Positions 63,862-64,000 of a stretch of 64,000 nt of DNA are shown piece after piece. Both the position numbers and the translations under genes were made by a program. The DNA comes from Pseudomonas sp. SCB32 (GTDB lineage: Bacteria; Pseudomonadota; Gammaproteobacteria; Pseudomonadales; Pseudomonadaceae): the NCBI RefSeq assembly GCF_009189165.1, contig NZ_CP045118.1:4278001-4342000 (forward strand), read 5' to 3'. The notes under the pieces are model-generated. The model did no database searches. It saw only the letters and a program-made list of their open reading frames with translations, and had not been told where the DNA came from. Each line of letters starts with the position of its first letter. The stretch's first letter is position 1.

Positions 63862-64000
<139 letters not shown>

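Overview
The window is a 64-kb stretch of GC-rich chromosome from a Pseudomonas, most likely a member of the P. aeruginosa group other than P. aeruginosa itself. Evidence is the codon use, the intergenic REP-type repeats, and a gene order that from about 6 kb to the right end follows what I recall of P. aeruginosa PAO1 PA3068-PA3121 (gdhB, MoxR/Bat operon, pepN, nadK, fadH, Val-Asp-Asp tRNAs, metZ-purF-cvpA-folC-accD-trpF-truA-fimV-asd-leuB-leuD-leuC). That assignment rests on memory of the PAO1 order and was not checked by a search.

Layout. 0-6 kb is accessory: a 5'-truncated hypothetical gene, a phage-like switch (XRE repressor divergent from an excisionase/Cox-like small HTH protein), small hypothetical and lipoprotein genes, and an exported amidohydrolase divergent from a TetR regulator across a 26-bp palindrome. 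6-11 kb is gdhB, the 180-kDa-class NAD-glutamate dehydrogenase. 11-20 kb is a MoxR ATPase, DUF58, DUF4381, BatA, BatB/C and BatD operon with flanking membrane protein and hydrolase genes. 20-21.5 kb has a divergent AhpD-like / periplasmic cyclase pair. 21.6-28.8 kb is an envelope module: MMPL/RND permease, Asp-box (YCF48-like) periplasmic protein, DUF1329 protein and DUF1302 outer-membrane barrel. 29-44.6 kb holds pepN, DUF2797, DUF1315, a GlpG-type rhomboid, a phosphoesterase, nadK, DUF1853, a PLP deaminase-like enzyme, a coiled-coil protein, fadH, a nitrilase-family protein, an AraC regulator and an unlisted 28-codon gene. 44.8-45.2 kb is a tRNA operon. 45.5-64 kb is a run of minus-strand biosynthetic and housekeeping genes ending in leuB-leuD-leuC, interrupted by fimV and a second, truncated fimV-like gene.

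How the genes work together. The Bat block (about 12.1-18.9 kb) has start/stop overlaps through most of its length and looks like one envelope-stress or chaperone machine: a cytoplasmic AAA+ ATPase, a DUF58 adaptor, and membrane vWA/TPR/BatD partners. The DUF1302/DUF1329/YCF48/MMPL block has one candidate component per envelope layer and is the best candidate here for an incompletely described transport system. The right end couples methionine, purine, folate, fatty-acid, tryptophan, aspartate-family and leucine synthesis genes.

Other points. In PAO1 the xcp type II secretion cluster (PA3095-PA3105) lies between these tRNAs and the SDR/metZ genes; here only about 350 bp with a REP element separates them. 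A 138-bp element with terminal inverted repeats abuts the DUF2797 stop codon. No CRISPR array, rRNA, insertion sequence or intact prophage was seen.
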